This document shows, piece by piece, positions 15,043 to 15,422 of a DNA stretch of 15,422 nt. The stretch is from Bacteroidales bacterium (lineage in GTDB: Bacteria; Bacteroidota; Bacteroidia; Bacteroidales; VadinHA17): NCBI GenBank assembly GCA_003157055.1, contig PMIG01000148.1, forward strand, positions 4,719-20,140, written 5' to 3'. A program made the position numbers and the translations under genes. Under the pieces are notes generated by a model that was given only the letters and a program-made list of their open reading frames with translations, had not been told where the DNA came from and made no database searches. The stretch's first letter is position 1; each line of letters opens with the position of its first letter.

Positions 15043-15422
15043 ATGATTAAGTCGCTATATACCTTTGGGCGATATGCAGGTACTTATAAATCAAAGTTAC
15101 CAAGTACTCTCAGAAATGGTCCTGGTGTCCTTGTAAAGTTACAAGGTAAAGATGCTGATAAGTATACCAATGACAAAATATCTAGTACAAAAGTCTCTGA
15201 ATTTAATGTAATGGATGTTACTGATGAAAAAGTTGGCAATATATTAGAAACCAAATTCAATTCTTCAAATAAATTGCCCTCTCAGGGGGAATTTAAAAAT
15301 GACCCAAAAGCTCATGTTATTGGTGAATATAAATTATTATATTATAATTGTGCCACTTTCATTAGTAATACTCTCAATCAGGCAGGTTCAGGAGCTTTGG
15401 AGAGAATGCCGGACCCAAAGAC
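15043..15422 (+). CDS. Papain/NlpC-like domain of the RHS-associated C-terminal type, runs off the right edge
   Basis: ATG at 15043 opens a frame that runs to the window edge (126 codons); the frame is also open without an ATG back to 14998. The start MIKSLYTFGRYAGTYKSK, then GPGVLVKLQGKDADKYTNDK, FNVMDVTDEKVGNILETKF, and YYNCATFISNTLNQAG (Cys103) resemble a domain I recall at the C-terminal ends of RHS-repeat and other polymorphic secreted proteins. In these the NCxTx cysteine is the presumed nucleophile of a permuted papain/NlpC-like fold, and His91 is one candidate partner. No RHS core, signal peptide or immunity gene is visible. It could be the complete small gene of an orphan effector, or a fragment left by rearrangement. 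The local DNA is AT-rich and follows other gene remnants. The domain call is moderate; function is inferred. Confidence 0.5.
   Translation, partial: MIKSLYTFGRYAGTYKSKLPSTLRNGPGVLVKLQGKDADKYTNDKISSTKVSEFNVMDVTDEKVGNILETKFNSSNKLPSQGEFKNDPKAHVIGEYKLLYYNCATFISNTLNQAGSGALERMPDPK

Noticed and set aside
1..15422. CRISPR arrays, tRNA or rRNA genes, transposase genes
   Set aside because: No regularly spaced repeats, no cloverleaf-like tRNA sequence and no transposase motifs were seen on reading either strand.

Overview
The window looks like a piece of a Bacteroidota chromosome, probably Bacteroidales-like. The reasons are the moderate-to-low GC content, mostly weak Shine-Dalgarno sequences, a class I fumarase, a metal-transport locus that starts with a small His/Cys-rich protein of a kind common in this phylum, and a near-perfect TTTG-N21-TAnnTTTG promoter close to the right end. 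The genus cannot be told from the sequence alone.

Layout. Positions 1-716 hold the C-terminal part of a class I fumarase. It converges on, and overlaps by 14 bases, a minus-strand gene (703-2127) for an exported protein that joins a nucleoside-hydrolase-like domain to an FmdE-like domain. Divergent from that gene is a tight plus-strand group (2235-7262): a lipoprotein lactonase-type beta-propeller, glycerol-3-phosphate dehydrogenase (glpD), glycerol kinase (glpK) and a polytopic membrane protein of the Amj (alternate lipid II flippase) type. No glycerol facilitator gene is present.

Positions 7353-10838 form a metal-uptake module: a small exported His/Cys protein, an outer-membrane beta-barrel protein, a cluster A-I metal-binding protein (ZnuA/TroA type) and an ABC-3 family permease (ZnuB type). 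No ATPase is encoded in the window. A plausible division of labour is passage of Zn or Mn through the outer membrane, capture in the periplasm, and import by the permease with an ATPase encoded elsewhere. After a stretch of about 390 bases without a convincing intact gene comes a KimA-like potassium transporter (11231-13237). It is followed by an orphan protein with one membrane helix and a four-helix-bundle (chemoreceptor sensor) ectodomain (13457-14419), whose strong Shine-Dalgarno sequence and look differ from its neighbours.

From about 14420 to the right end the window is accessory and partly decayed. It contains a shared terminator, a minus-strand C-terminal gene remnant, a nested palindrome overlapping a promoter, a frameshifted ORF6N-domain gene, and the start of an ORF that looks like the papain/NlpC-like C-terminal domain seen in RHS-associated proteins, detached from any RHS core. 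The strongest leads are the FmdE-nucleoside hydrolase fusion, the ATPase-less metal locus with its small His/Cys protein, the orphan four-helix-bundle protein, the nested palindrome/promoter in front of the broken ORF6N gene, and the detached papain-like domain.
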